Both the position numbers and the translations under genes were made by a program. From Pipra filicauda (lineage: Eukaryota; Chordata; Aves; Passeriformes; Pipridae), in NCBI RefSeq assembly GCF_003945595.2, contig NW_024104418.1, positions 488,193 to 552,192 of the forward strand: DNA of 64,000 nucleotides. Reading direction: 5' to 3'. Below are positions 36,460 through 49,214 of this stretch, piece by piece. The notes under the pieces are model-generated. The model saw nothing but the letters and a program-made list of their open reading frames with translations. It searched no databases and was not told the origin of the DNA. The stretch's first letter is position 1. Each line of letters begins with the position of its first letter.

Positions 36460-36704
36460 TGTCAGCGTTTCACCCTGTAGGATAGCAAGGACGGGGAAGA
36501 TGCCTCATGGACATGGAGCTAGGGCACAACTAGAGTCCAGAACCAAGAGGCACTCTCAGATCCTGCAGTTTATTAGGACTTTACCAAATCAACCTAATAT
36601 ATCACATGCAATATAGAATAGCATAATTGTCTAGCAGTGTTTCACTGTAGTTTTATGTAACTCCTCCCATATTCTTTCCTAGTCCTACAGGTTTAATTCA
36701 AACA
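36460..36704 (-). mobile_element. Candidate solo LTR, minus strand
   Basis: The 245 bp unit starts with TGTCAGCG, ends with TTCAAACA (TG...CA) and is flanked by the 5 bp repeat CTGTG. On the minus strand it has a TATA-like TTCTATATTGC word (around 36620) and then AATAAACTGCAGG, with AATAAA at about 36568-36576. About 110 bases of more GC-rich sequence follow, resembling R/U5. I do not recognise the family, and no second copy is seen in the window. The short flanking repeat and weak TATA make this tentative. Confidence 0.45.
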
Positions 36705-39700
36705 CTGTGCCCTTTCCTTAGCTTTCATGCTCTAACAACCTATGCACTGTCCAACAGTTTTAATTTCTTCTAAACAAGATGGTGGTCTGCTCCAGTTTTA
36801 ACTTCTTGGGGTTTGCTTCTGTCTGTAAGGAAGGACTAGTTATAGCAAACATTTTACAGGAAAGATTTAAACACTAGTTAGCTTCTGGATTTGTTTGTTT
36901 GTTTGTTTCTATTTCTATTATTTAAAAGAGATAAATTGCATTGTTTTACAGAAGCGTTAAATATGAACACTTTTTAGCTACTCTACTCTTGGGTATACTT
37001 TTGCTTTTAAACATCAAAGTAAACTTTTAATTACAGGAAAGGAAATGAAAACACACAGCATTTTGATTTATAGCAACAGCATGGCATTTCTGAAGCCTGA
37101 GAAAGTTATTACCCTAGGGGGTTTCAAACATTTCACTGTCAGTTCTTATTTTGTAAGAAGAATAATGATAAATATTGTCACTAACTAGATTTAAAAACCA
37201 CTTTATTTTCTCTCCTTTCTCTCAGCTGGGCTAAGCAGAGCTTTGGTCCTGATAAGAAACTGGGTCTCAGCTAAGTTCAAGATCTTTTTATAGTTATAGA
37301 GGAAGATTTACATCATCTGGTCCACAAGGAGAAGTAAGAATGTGAGGAAGGGGAGATAGTCTGCTCATGACAAATCAACTGTGCTTGCTACTGCATCAGA
37401 CTGCTGCCACATCTACACACAGAGGCAAATACACACTAGAGCTGCAGTTTTGTCAGGTGAGGTGTGGTGAGAAACACCAAAATGCTCCTGGCTGCCTTTA
37501 AATCTCTTTTCAGCCTTTCAGCTGGGAGTGAAAGTGTTTTTTATAAAGAGAGAGGCATTATTTGGCTCGTTCTCCTTTCCCCCAGCGCTGTTATATGTGA
37601 AATAGCTACTCTTCTGTGTATATGCTATAACATTTTAAGCTACTACTGCCACCCTATTATGGGATTATAAATCAATTTGGTTGGAACCATCTCATACAAT
37701 AAAACATTTCTATGAAGAATCAATACCTGTTCCTCTGGGTTCGCTCTCTTTCTTTGAGTTTTAATTTCTTACACACACTCTGTGCGTGTAAGTAACTTAA
37801 ATGTCTACAGCTGCTTTAACTGTTCTGGCCTACAGGACTCAAGTTAAGCAGCATCACTAATTGTTGACTGGGTCTGGATTAAATGTGCACTTAAATACTG
37901 GTCATAACATGTATAACTTCGCCTGGAGTTAAGACTTGTCTTCTGGTACGCTGATGTCTTTCTCACAGCTTCTGGCAATGTTTATGTCTGCTTCTCCACT
38001 GGAAAAAAAAATCTTGCAACTATAAAAATACATTTGCAACAATGGAGATTCATATATTTAAATATTTTGATTGACATAAAGGTTAATAGAAGGAGCACTA
38101 GGATTCAGGAAAAACAAAATTATGTCCTTATTGCCCTGTTCTCACACAAATGTTTTCTGTGCCATTAATCAAATCATTTATCTTTTATGTACCTCGCTTC
38201 ACTCTTCATGACATGGAGAAAACTCTATGACCATATCCTCCTGAAGGCATAACTGTGAGTTAGGGGAATCTACACGTTACGTTATTATAGTAATTATGAT
38301 GATGAAACTCAATTATTAAAGTAATCAAGCTATAACCTAAGGCAGAGAAAACACAGATCTAATTAAGGTTTGTCTTTTATAGCTTATTTCCATCAAAATA
38401 CTGCATTCTTTAACACCAAAGTTACACCTAAGCATATTACTGAGGTATTTTACAAAAAAAGGAAGAAACATATTTTTAAGAGTTTTGCCCCTAAGAGAGA
38501 AACCAAAAATAAATTTACAATTCAAAATAGTTGCTTTCTTATACTTTCTTTATCTTCTCATAATCTGTGTGAATTGTGGAGTACAGGCACTCTAGAAAAT
38601 ATCTGGAAAAAATAAATAAATGCTGATTACAGAATTTTTTACATATTTTTATGTTCACCTTTGCTTTTTTTTTAATATGTTACTTTCAGGAACAACTTTC
38701 ACCTTTTTTTTTTTTTTTTCTTACTTATACTTTAGATTAGAGCATATTTTTGGGTTTGAATCACCTCAAGAGATAACTCAGTGCATCTAGATCAGAGTTG
38801 CCTGCAAAATAGTCACTTGGGAAACCAGTCTGAAACTGAGGGGTGTGGATCACAAGTAGTAGAGTAACTTCAAGGACAAGCATGGTTTATCATGGAGCTG
38901 GGAGTAGACACTGAATATCAGAACATAAGAATAGTCACACTGGTTTAGTCCAAAAATCAATCTAGACCCATATCTTACCTCCTATAGTAGCTGAAGCAAA
39001 CAGTTAGTGAGAAATATGAGAACCAGACAAATACACATAGGACCACCAGGATGCAAGAACAAGGATTCTTGACACTTTTGCTTCACCAGAGTATACTAAC
39101 AGACATATTCATACAGATGTACATAAAATATAATAAATAAATATACAAAATATATAGGGTTTGGGGCAGATATTTTTTATAAACTTACACATAGTACCTG
39201 AACATGATTAAAAAGTTAGACTTTTCTGTCAAAAGAAATTGTCCACAGCTATACTGCTGAGAGGGCTGGCTTTATCTCAGAATTTTGGCTTGTCTCCTTA
39301 ATTTCTGTAAACCAGAGGGAATTTGGCTAGAGTGGATTAGGCAGGCACATCTGGAAAGGTTTCAGCTAAACAGAGCAATGCCCAGGAATTTTATCATTTT
39401 TCAAGACTGTATAGAGACCTAGCAAATTTAAGTGATTTTTAATCTCAATTCCAGAATGTTTCTTTTTTTTTTTTTTTATTTTGCACTAATCTTCTCCAGA
39501 GGAAACTTACATCTGTTGTAGACTTTTAATATTTAGGTGGTCTGTTAAATACAGATAAGTTGTGGTAAAGAATCTGAAGTCCTACACAGCCCACCTGGCA
39601 CAGAGTTCCAGCCTCTCTCTTCTGTCAAATTAATTGAATACTTGTTTAATAACAACTTAGAATAATCTAACTCCCTTAGTACCACACATCTCACATGTTT

Positions 39701-40929
39701 TCTACCTTCTAGGGCACAAAACAACTCCTTCTGAACCAGTCAAGTCAAAGTAAAGGGGGTGGGAGTCAAGCTGAGGGGAATTTCTTTACCTGAAAAACTG
39801 GTTGACAAGCTTTATGGCTTCAATTATTTGATTTATGGATTGAGGGAGGGAGTTGCTGGTGGTGACTTGGTTTTAGTTTGTTTTTTTTCCTTCTTCACAG
39901 AAATAAAAAATTCTACCTTTTAAAGATATACTTAATTTCTTCTTCAAATAGCCCACATTTGATATTTTGGAAATATATGGCGGAACAAGCAAGAAAATCT
40001 TCGTTTATATTTTTTTTAATAGAGATTGAATTTATTAGATTATTTTATGTGCAATACACTAAACTTCATAAGTTCCAGAAACACTATGTCTTTAATATTT
40101 CAACACAGTTTAGGAAAATAATTATAAATATCTTGTTTCTCAAGCTTCAGTTCAACTATCCAGCGTACATATTTTGTTCATTTGAATCCTCAACTACAAA
40201 ATGTCATGACTTTTTTCTGATATCATTTCACCACACTTAACTCATTAATCTTGAACCACATCATAAAATATTATTTATAAGAATTGAATTTGCATATCCA
40301 CATATTCTTATCATTTCATCATTCTATTTGTGTCTCAAAGCATTTTCTGATTATTTTAAATTATATATTTTCTCATTTCATTTATTTGAACATTTTCCAC
40401 TCCCAGCATACTATCATGTTTTAGACCAAGTAAATATACCATTTCACTTCCTGAATATACTATAAAGATTTTAATAAATGATTACACACAAACTCATCCA
40501 AGAGAGTTAGCTGAATAATTCATAACAAATCTTTCCTATTATTCAATTTGTATGAATAATTGCTAGGCTGTAGACTATTCACAAATAGTTTATTCTGAGT
40601 ATTCACTACTTAGAATCCTAAATCTATGTTGGTTTATTGATCTGTACGTTATATACAGAATGTGGAATATCATATTTTCCTTCCTTGAAGACTGAAATTC
40701 TTAACTTAAACAGAAAATACTGAAAAATGTAGTGCTCTATTTACTTACAGTATGGGAGAAGGTTTTATGGAGAATGGCCTATCAAGCAAACGTATTTCAG
40801 GGACTGAAAGAACAGATGTGGCAGATAAAGAGAGCTATGTAAATGTAATATATATGATAAAACAAGTAGAGTATAACATGTATGTGATGTCACAGTAAAA
40901 TGGCGATCATCTTTGATCATCTTTTGGCA
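36705..40929. other. Unique AT-rich DNA
   Basis: Apart from a weak old repeat at 38930-39040 and T-runs at about 38705 and 39462, I see nothing recognisable. The 120-codon plus-strand frame at 39878-40240 is almost all Phe, Ile, Leu, Lys and Asn and is taken as chance. Confidence 0.5.
38930..39040 (+). mobile_element. Possible ancient amniote repeat fragment
   Basis: CAGAACATAAGAATAGTCAC followed by ACTGGTTTAGTCCAAAAATC and AATCTAGACCCATATCTTAC resembles a repeat 3' end common in turtles, crocodiles and birds (GAACATAAGAATAGCC, then GGTCCATCTAGCCCAGTATC). It is short and strongly diverged, so the match is only suggestive. Confidence 0.4.
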
Positions 40930-42422
40930 GATTTGAGAGGTGCCTAAGGACTGGAAGAAAGTAAAAGTCACCCCAGTCTTCAAAAAGGTCAAGAAGGAGG
41001 ACTTGGAGAACTACAGTACACTCAGCTGCACCTCAATCTGCAGAAAGGTGATGGAACAGCTTATCCTGGAGGCATCTCTAAGCATGTGGAAGGCAGAGGT
41101 TGATCAGGAGTAGTTAGTATTGATTCACCAAAAGGAAATCATGTTTAACCAACTTGATTATTTTCTATGAAAGGGTAACTAGCTAGATAGATGAGGGGAT
41201 AGCAGAGGGTGTTGTCTACCTGGAGTTCAGCAAGGTTTTTGACACTGTCTCCCATGATACCCTCCTAGGAAAGCTCAGGAAGTGCGGGCTGGATGAGTGG
41301 ATGATGAAGTGGATTGAGAACTGTCTAAATGGAGGGTCTTGGAAGGTTGTGATAAGTGGCCCTGAGTCTAGTTGAAGGATTGTAACTCATTGTGCCCCCC
41401 AGCAGTTTATCCTGGGCCCAGTATTGTTTTGCTTACTCATCAGTGCCTTGGATGAAGGGGTAGAATGCCTCCTCGACAAGTTCACTGATAACATAAAACA
41501 GGGAGGAGTGGCTGATCCTCCAGCCTGTCTCCAGCTTGGCAGGCTAGAGGGCTGGACAGAGAGGAACCTTTTTAAATTCAAGAAATGCAAGTGCAGGGTC
41601 CTGTACCTGGGGAGGAATAACCCCAGGTACCATTAGATACTAGACACTGGCCATCTGAAAGGCAGTTTTTCAGAAGAGGACCTGAGTGTTCTGGAAGACA
41701 CGAGGTGGAACATGAGCCACAAATCTGCCCTTGTGGCAGAAAAGGCTAATGGTGTCCTGGCCTACTTTAGAAGAAATGTTGCCAGCAGGACAAGGAAGAT
41801 AATCCTTCTCCTCCATTCAGCAGAGGCCTTACCTAGAGTACTGTGTCCAGGTTGGAGCTCATAGGTATAAGAGGGACATGGAGATATGGCAGAGAGTGTA
41901 GCAAAGGACTACCATGACTCTGAAGGCTCCTGAGCAAGAAATTGCAGATTCAAACCATAGATCTTTGCTGCTGCTAAAGACATCTCAAAAAAAAAAAGAA
42001 TAATAGAGCAACTCTTCCATGAGAAAAGGCTAAGGTAGTTGGGACTGTTCAGCCTGGAGAAGTGAAGGATTAAGAAGCTCTGATCAATGCATGTGAGTAT
42101 CTGAAGGGAAGATATAAAGAAAACGGAGCCAAGATCTTTTAGTAGTGCCCAGTGACAGGACAAGAGGCAATGGACACAAACTGAAACACAAAAGGTTCTG
42201 CCTGAAGAGCAGAAAACAGTTTTTATTGTGAAGATGACAACACACTGTCACAGGTTGATGAGAGTGGTTGCACTGTCTCCATCCTTGGCCATATTCAAAA
42301 GCCATTTGGACAAGGTCCTGGACAACTCTCTCAGGGTGCCCCTGCTTGATCAGGGAAGTTGGGCAAGATGAACTCCAGAGGCGCATTCCAACTTCAACCT
42401 TACAGTGATACTATGATTCTGC
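40930..42422 (+). mobile_element. CR1 LINE, long degraded copy with RT remains, plus strand
   Basis: About 1.5 kb of CR1, entering in the ORF2 reverse transcriptase (CCTAAGGACTGGAAGAAAGT) and running to a normal 3' end (CAGTGATACTATGATTCTG). Along it are blocks for the RT palm (GTTTTTGACACTGTCTCCCA at about 41237, giving VFDTVSHD; GGGCCCAGTATTGTTTTGC at about 41414), a lost catalytic FADD box (CACTGATAACATAAAACAGG at about 41482) and the thumb and C terminus (GGTCCTGTACCTGGGGAGGA). After these comes the 3' region. Every frame is cut by many stops and indels. An insert with an A run lies near 41940-42000. It is an old, inert copy. Confidence 0.9.
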
Positions 42423-42739
42423 TAATTTGCAGAATCAAATATAACAGCCACCATCAGGAAGTGCAATCTAGTAGCAGTGTTTCTAGTTGACGTGCATCAG
42501 GATTAGCCGCATCTTTTTCAGCACCTTAGCAGTGATGCACAGTAAAAACCTAAATGCAGTGTTGATAAAATTTATAGAGAAAAAGGTTGTCAGAAAGAGA
42601 AGAAAATAGTCAATAAGGCAGTTATTTATAGAAATATAGACTACTTAATGAAGTAAAAATATTTGCACAAAATGTGTTTTAATTCAGCCAACTGCACATC
42701 TGAGGAAGCAAACAATTGAACCTAATGATTCTGAAAATA
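42423..42739. other. Unique DNA between CR1 and a solo LTR
   Basis: No feature recognised. Confidence 0.5.
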
Positions 42740-42745
42740 TCTAGG
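42740..42745. repeat. Target-site duplication of solo LTR, left copy
   Basis: TCTAGG, identical to 42976-42981, directly abuts the TG of the LTR. Confidence 0.75.
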
Positions 42746-42975
42746 TGTAGCACTTGTGGCCATGGACCCAGTCACCCTTGGTTCAATCAACTGAATCCCA
42801 TCTATTAAGAACAAACAGGAGCTTATATAGACAATTCAAATTGTCAACGTCATAACATGTGACCTTAACAACCAATAACATTCAAGCACTCCATTGAGCA
42901 TGTGCAACAGAGTACTGAAGGACTACAAGTCCCATGATACCTTGCAGCACTCTCCCTGTAATATAAATTGCTGCA
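42746..42975 (-). mobile_element. Short solo LTR (230 bp) with 6 bp duplication, minus strand
   Basis: The unit begins TGTAGCACTT and ends ATTGCTGCA. The two ends form an imperfect inverted repeat (TGTAGCA against TGCAGCA) with the canonical TG...CA, and an exact 6 bp repeat TCTAGG flanks it. On the minus strand it carries an inverted CCAAT word (ATTGGTT, about 42870-42876) and a TATA box CTATATAAG (42822-42830). A degenerate polyadenylation word lies 25 to 30 bases further on. This order fits an LTR transcribed on the minus strand. A 6 bp duplication is usual for class II (ERVK-like) retroviruses. No second copy is in the window and I do not recognise the family. It is a single LTR with no internal sequence left. 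Confidence 0.72.
42822..42830 (-). promoter_or_regulatory. LTR TATA box
   Basis: CTATATAAG on the minus strand, about 80 bases before the 3' end of the LTR. Confidence 0.6.
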
Positions 42976-42981
42976 TCTAGG
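42976..42981. repeat. Target-site duplication of solo LTR, right copy
   Basis: TCTAGG, identical to 42740-42745. Confidence 0.75.
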
Positions 42982-44875
42982 AACTGCTAAAAACAACACT
43001 AAATGATAGTATCCATTACAGCTGTGTCAGAAGATAGATGTTCTTTTATTAAAAAAAAAATTCTTACTGTGAGTGAGAATAGAAAATAATTTTATTTTTG
43101 CTTTTAGCATGTGGAAACTGGTTTTTTGTTTGGTTGGTTTTTTGTTTTAATTTAGAGTGTCAGCTGTGTGTATACACTTAATTATGGCTATTGTCAAATG
43201 GAAGTGCAAATATATAAATGAAGAAAAACAGGACTAAATACTTAGAAGACTAAATGCAGTGGGGAAGCTTCGAGACATTTATTTCTATAGTTTAGCAAGG
43301 AAAGTGCTGAGACATAGCTTAATGACACTAGATAAAAGTATCAAAGAAACTAAAATCTAAAAGAAAGGAAAACATCGACACTGACAGTGACTAGTATAGA
43401 GTATTCTTACTTCCTTTTTTTCTTTTCAAATACATGTTTCTTTGTGGAAACCCTGAACTCTGAACTTTCTTTGTGACATGAAGTGTTCTTCAGTTCCTGA
43501 ATGCCATTTCCACCATAGGCAACATGGATTCCTGCACACACAGATCATCCTTGGGTGATATAAGAACTACACTTTCTAGTCTGGCTGTGAGGAAGAAAAA
43601 AAAGAATCATAAGAGCCCTTACAGATGGACTGTTGTCCAAGCAGGAACTGGAGCCTTTCATACCTTCATTATACCTGTATTTTTAGAGATTTTGAAAGAC
43701 ATTAATTTCATTCTATAATGACATTAAAACAAATGTCAAAGTTCCTAGATTTTTTTTAAAAATTGCATACTTATTTTTCTTTCTAGCTCACCTTAAGTGT
43801 TACCTATTGAAGTAATTGCCAGAAGAAACAGAATTTTTTTTTTAATTTATTTTGCATTGTAAATAATGTTAAAAAAATCCAATACTGCTCCTTGGGCTGG
43901 GAAGAATTTTTTGACAAGCACAAATTATTGCTTTTCATACCAAACCACTACAAAGACAAACAAATGAAATACTTAAATCTGAGTCACGCAGGAGGCTTGT
44001 TTAATGATCAGATACTATTTTCTGTATGTTTAATCTATAATTACTTGGGAAAAAAATGCCCTTCTAATGAAAATTCTTCTTGAAGCAGTGAGATGTAAAG
44101 GGAACTGAATGAATCACTTTCCTATTGTGGAATGTTCTGTTTTGGAAGGATTTGTAACAAAAGCCACCCCAGCTCTAAGGCAAAACCAACAAGAGAGGAG
44201 TTGCAATCCTATAGCACAGGCTCTGACTGTTTTTTTTTATCCTGTAACCTAGTGACTAGGGCACTCACCCAAAGCCCATGACAAAAGTGCTTTGCTTTCA
44301 TGCAAGGATCTCAGCCATGATATACAGTGAGAATACTCAACTATCCTATAGTGTTCTTGGAGAAAAGATGCTGTCAGCCTCTCCTAGTGACTCTGCTCTA
44401 CCTTTACTAAATATTTAATAGACATTCTAGTAAGATCTGGAAGATAAGTGTAGATCTAAACAACTGAACTACAGATCTAAGCTTTTCCTTGATGTTTTAA
44501 AGAACACTTAAATATTTACTGTAGAGAAGAACAATATCAACAGCAGAGACTAAGGTTTGTCTTAAAATGTATGTTATTGGGAATGTATTATGGCTATGGC
44601 ATAAAAACTGAAATCTTCTCTCTCTTCTTTACTCTCAAAGAAAAAAAAAATCAGATTAATTCCATAAAGATGGATTGTACATCTTGCTTGAGCTTTCTGA
44701 CTACTGCCATACTAAATAGTTTAGGAAATATTTCCACTACCCGTTGCAGGTTCTAAATTCACTCTTTCATTACCTTTACTTTTATTATATAACTATTGAA
44801 AATTTTCAGAAATTCAAAATCGTATTTAAATAATTGTATTTTAATATCTGCAAGCGTTTTCCATTCTTCGCACAG

Positions 44876-44899
44876 ACACACACACACACACACACACAC
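44876..44899. repeat. CA dinucleotide microsatellite
   Basis: About twelve uninterrupted CA units. Confidence 0.95.
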
Positions 44900-47094
44900 T
44901 TAACCACTAAAAGACAAAAAAAGTAGTTCTGACTGAGCCTGAGTTTATCCTTTGTCCAGTCCACAACTCAAACAATCAAATATTGGTTTGATTTGAACAG
45001 GATAATCTATCACAAAATTAGAACACACTGAAATGGACTGGTATTTCCCTTTTATTTTTGTTACTAAACTTTCTTCTATATATTTTCTTACATTTTCATT
45101 TTAATCACAAATGCTTTACAGTTTACTTTACATACCAATGCTTCTAAGTTGGTCAGAAAAACTTTGCATGCTACTGGACTTATAAAAGTAATTCATCTTT
45201 ATTATAGGGCTGTCAACATATATTTATGTTCATGTGAGTATCCTCTGTTTGTGTACACTATATTTATCACAGAGAGACAAATAGGCTCACTCTGTGTGTG
45301 ATGCTAATTACTACGTTGCCAGCATAGCAGCACTAAATTGTGTTTTACCAAGGCAGATCCAAAGAGATTGGAAGCTTTCCATCCACAGTCCATGAAAAAG
45401 ACCCATCTGTACTAAAAAAAATCGAGAAACAGTTCTTTTCCATAATAATGACATATAAATTTTTACCATCACTCCAGAACATTTTTTTCTGCAGTAGCTG
45501 AACATTTTCTGGTTTTATAGTTAACTGGAAAATGGCCCATGCCCTGGGAAACCTTAGGCAGTGGGTGCTAGAGAATCAGCACTATATGAATAGTGTACCT
45601 ACAGTGACGGACTATAAACAGCCTGGTGCCAGTAGTATCTCTCATGCTGTTTTATCTGTTACATGTTAAATCTGTTAGGTTTATATTTAAGCTGAAAATC
45701 ATCTAATATCTGTAATCAGAGAGGCTCCTAGAGGGACATTTAGCAATTCATTTTAACAGCCTTTGGTGTAACAGCAGTATTGCTGGATGTCTTTTGACAG
45801 TCTACTGTATTAAAATGTCAAGCATCCTAGCAATATTTTTTTTGTAACAAGGAGACAGCAGTTGGCTTTTGCATTTCAAACCCTCCAAATTTTAATCGTG
45901 AGCCCCCTGCTGGTAAATGAGTTAAAATGATTATAGTGAGTACTTGACTAATAGCAAGAACTTCTTAATTAGAAAGTCATGTTATTGATCTTGTTATGAA
46001 CTGTTTTCGTTCAAAATGTCTATCAACTACAATTCCCCTGAAAATGCTTTGCAAAAGTAGAGACATGTCTAATTAATTCTAATGCAAGGACAAACTTAGT
46101 CATTTGCTTTAAAATGTGAAACATACTTCAAATTGACTTTTCGCCTTTATTTTTTATTTATTTTAGTAATACAGAAAAAGAGCTGCACAGTAAAATACAC
46201 AGGAAATATAAAAAACAACTTCGTGAAAGTGAAGCTTCTATATACTATAATTGAAACAAATTAATCCACAGAGAGAAGTTATTTCTCTCCATATGACTAT
46301 GAGTATTACAGCCAGAGTCTTCTGTGGCTTTTATCTTGTATGGCAGCTACAGGAACAAAAATAATAAGAAAATGTTTTAAAACAAATATATTGACCCTTC
46401 CCTTTTCTTTCTTTTCTTCATAACTATAAAGCAGAATGTGAGAAAGTAATAGTGTGAATCCTTTCTCCTCTATTTTTCTTTGCTCTTGTGGAATGAACCC
46501 TGATATGAGAGATATTAAAACTACAAATGCACGGGTTTAAGTACCCAGGTGAATAGGGTCCAGTTTCCTAATGACCACGATCTTTGCACAAGCATGAATC
46601 TTTCAGCTTAATTTTGCGACAGCTAAAGGAGAAAAGGTTGAAAAAGGTAGTAGGAAAAATCAGTTATATGGACTTTCTAAATATAGATTTCAGGAGGACA
46701 TAATATATTATGTAATCTAACACATCACTCACCAAATTTCGTGAACCACAGATGACTTCTGAAGAGGTTCTTGTGGGCTTTCCTCATCCCAGGTAGACAC
46801 CTGGAACATAAATGCCTGTGGCTGAGCTATTTTTACAAGCTTTTTTTTACAGTAAGAGTAACACACTCTTAGGATAGTACCAATCTCATTTTAATGTACA
46901 TTTAAGAAAGGCAGAAAAAATACCCAGTTCTCTCTGAACTATAGAGGAAGTCAAATGCTTTTGGTAGACATTAGCAATAGTAACTCCTAGTGCTGCTGTT
47001 CAGCCTCAGGTAAATTCTGGTAGTTTACAGGGTATATGAGTGAAAACAGGACAAGGCTGCAATAAGTCAGCAAAGAGCAGCAGAAAAGTGTTTG

Positions 47095-47350
47095 GAATGC
47101 CCTAGTCAAGAAAAATGCGGGCCTAGCCCATAAGGCCTCTCTGGGCCAGGTTGGTGTGCCAGGGTGCCAATTTCCAAGGGTGACATGGCCTGGCAGCCGC
47201 AGAGGCTTACAGCAGGGATGTGGCTTAAGCCCCATAAGCCTTGGTAGGGCATAACCAAAGGCTTCCTGCAAGGTAAGTCGGGCTGTACAAACTGTGTCGC
47301 AGCTGCCCAGACACCACCACCCTACGAGGACCTTGTGGTGTGGCAAGCTG
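47095..47350. other. GC-rich patch of unknown origin
   Basis: About 250 bases are clearly richer in G and C than the flanks, with words such as GGGCCTAGCCCATAAGGCC and CTGGCAGCCGCAGAGG. An LTR remnant is possible: the following CCAATACCTGTATCTG, then TTTTGCGTCTCTTTGAG, resembles an R/U5 region. However, no ends or flanking duplications could be found. Confidence 0.35.
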
Positions 47351-49214
47351 AGCATCCAATACCTGTATCTGTCTCATTTTGCGTCTCTTTGAGTGTTTTC
47401 CCCTGAGCTGGGCACATCTTTTCCATGTGCTTCAGTTGGGTACTTTAAACAAAATTAAGTGGAGTGTATCTTGTGTTTGACTGGTTGCTTCTTTGCGTAA
47501 CAGCAGCATCACCCTGGAGACTACGGACTGACGGAAAAGCATTCAAAACAACCCCATGTGTCTTTGGAGACATTGCCAGTTTTCAGAGCAGAGTGAAAAG
47601 AAAGAGAGAATAGATAGAAACAAATGAATGGAGAATTCAGAACTCTGTCCAAAAAGTATTACATTACTGAATGTCTTCAAACTCAGTACATTCAATGTAA
47701 ATGGGTGACTGCAAGCAACACAGACACTGGGGAACACAGTATCCCCTAAGTTGCTGTGGGATAAAAGCAGCTACACCATCTAAAAGAATGCTTGTGCCTA
47801 CATAAATATTAGTAAGCTGAACAGCGGTGGAACATAATCCTGGGTACTGAGAATCAGCTGTGCAGGTTTAGCCAGAATATTTACAATTACTCTGCTCCTT
47901 TTCCTTAAAAAAGCCTAACTTCAGACTAGGTCATAATACCTGTGTAATATTAGCCACATAAATCAACTTTTAAACTGTATTGATAAAACATACTTTTCCC
48001 CAACAAGCAGCATGTTCCAGGAACAGTAAAACAGTAACATTTTTGTAACCTCAAACATCTTTGATAGTAGAAAATTAAACTAGACCTAGTGGCAATTGGT
48101 TAGACATTGCCTTAAGGCACTGCTCTGTATTTGAGTCAGTGCATGAACTACTAAACTGCTGAAAAAATACATTGGATCAGTCTCCCCCCTCTCTTGAACT
48201 CATCTCCTGCTCTGGGCCTGAAGATATCGTTTACCACAGCCTTGCCCTTTTTTCTTTAGATATTTACAGGTATGTAGGGGAAAGTAGGCTACCATCTTAT
48301 GAGGGATGTCTCTGCCTTCTCCTGGTTCTTCCTCTGTGTCTTGTAGGAGACAATAATCATGGGAGAATGTTTTGATTATATGATTTGCAGTATGTCTGGG
48401 CTAGTCATACATCAGACCAAAATGTTATCTGGCATTCTTTTCTGTATTAAATATTTAATTGATTGATACAATCATTACAAAAATACATGACTGAATAAGA
48501 ATCACATCTTTTTTTTTTTCTTAAAAAATAGCTTATAATTATGGTGATTTTCCATCTTGAATGTTATTCCCATAGTAATTGCATCCCCATAGTAAACCAA
48601 AAATTATTTCTGCCCAGAGGGAAGTTGTTAGTGTGTAAGATTTTGGAACTTAAATGTGTGATGTTTTAAGATGTTTTCTAGGAGAAAGGATATTTTTTTA
48701 AGAGGGAGAATCCTCATAACTATGAATATTCAAATCACATACTGCAAAAGCTTAATTACAGTAAATATCACTACAGCTACTAGTAAAGATAGGAGAAAGA
48801 AGAAAAAACCTCTGTGCCTTTCACATGAAATCAGAAGTGGTAGCAAGGCCTCTAGGCTTCATGAAGTCTCTCATATATTTCCACCAGAGTACTAGAAATG
48901 TTTGGAATGTTTTTTTCAAGTTCTATCTGAGATGTCAGCATAGCTGAATGCTGAAAAGATATCCAAAGCAACTCTTTCAGAGCAAGAAATCTGTGACAAC
49001 CAATTGTTCCATCTACTAGGATTATGATGTTCCTTGTAACTCTGTCTGTTATTGCACAGAACTGTGCATATATTTTCTCTCTCACATACATACAAATACT
49101 CACACTCAGGCATTCACAACTGCTTTGCAAATCCTAATTTTAAGTAGCTCAAAAGTGAACTTGAATCCACTCAGAATCAACTCAGAGACTAATGCCTGAA
49201 ACAAACTGAAATAG

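Larger units (their letters stand above)
42982..49214. other. Unique AT-rich DNA with a GC-rich patch
   Basis: No gene or named repeat. It includes a CA microsatellite (44876-44899), a stretch at about 45885-46140 that reads like conserved noncoding DNA (homeobox-type TAATTA words, little low complexity), and a GC-rich patch at about 47095-47350. The 122-codon minus-strand frame at 46987-47355 lies in the GC-rich patch, has no recognisable domain, and is not supported. Confidence 0.5.

Noticed and set aside
42779..42800. GGTTCAATC as a tRNA or tRNA-derived SINE B box
   Set aside because: No matching A box or cloverleaf lies upstream, and the word is inside the solo LTR.
46987..47355. 122-codon minus-strand open frame
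   Set aside because: It lies in a GC-rich patch where stops are rarer by composition. The Leu/Cys-rich product has no recognisable domain.
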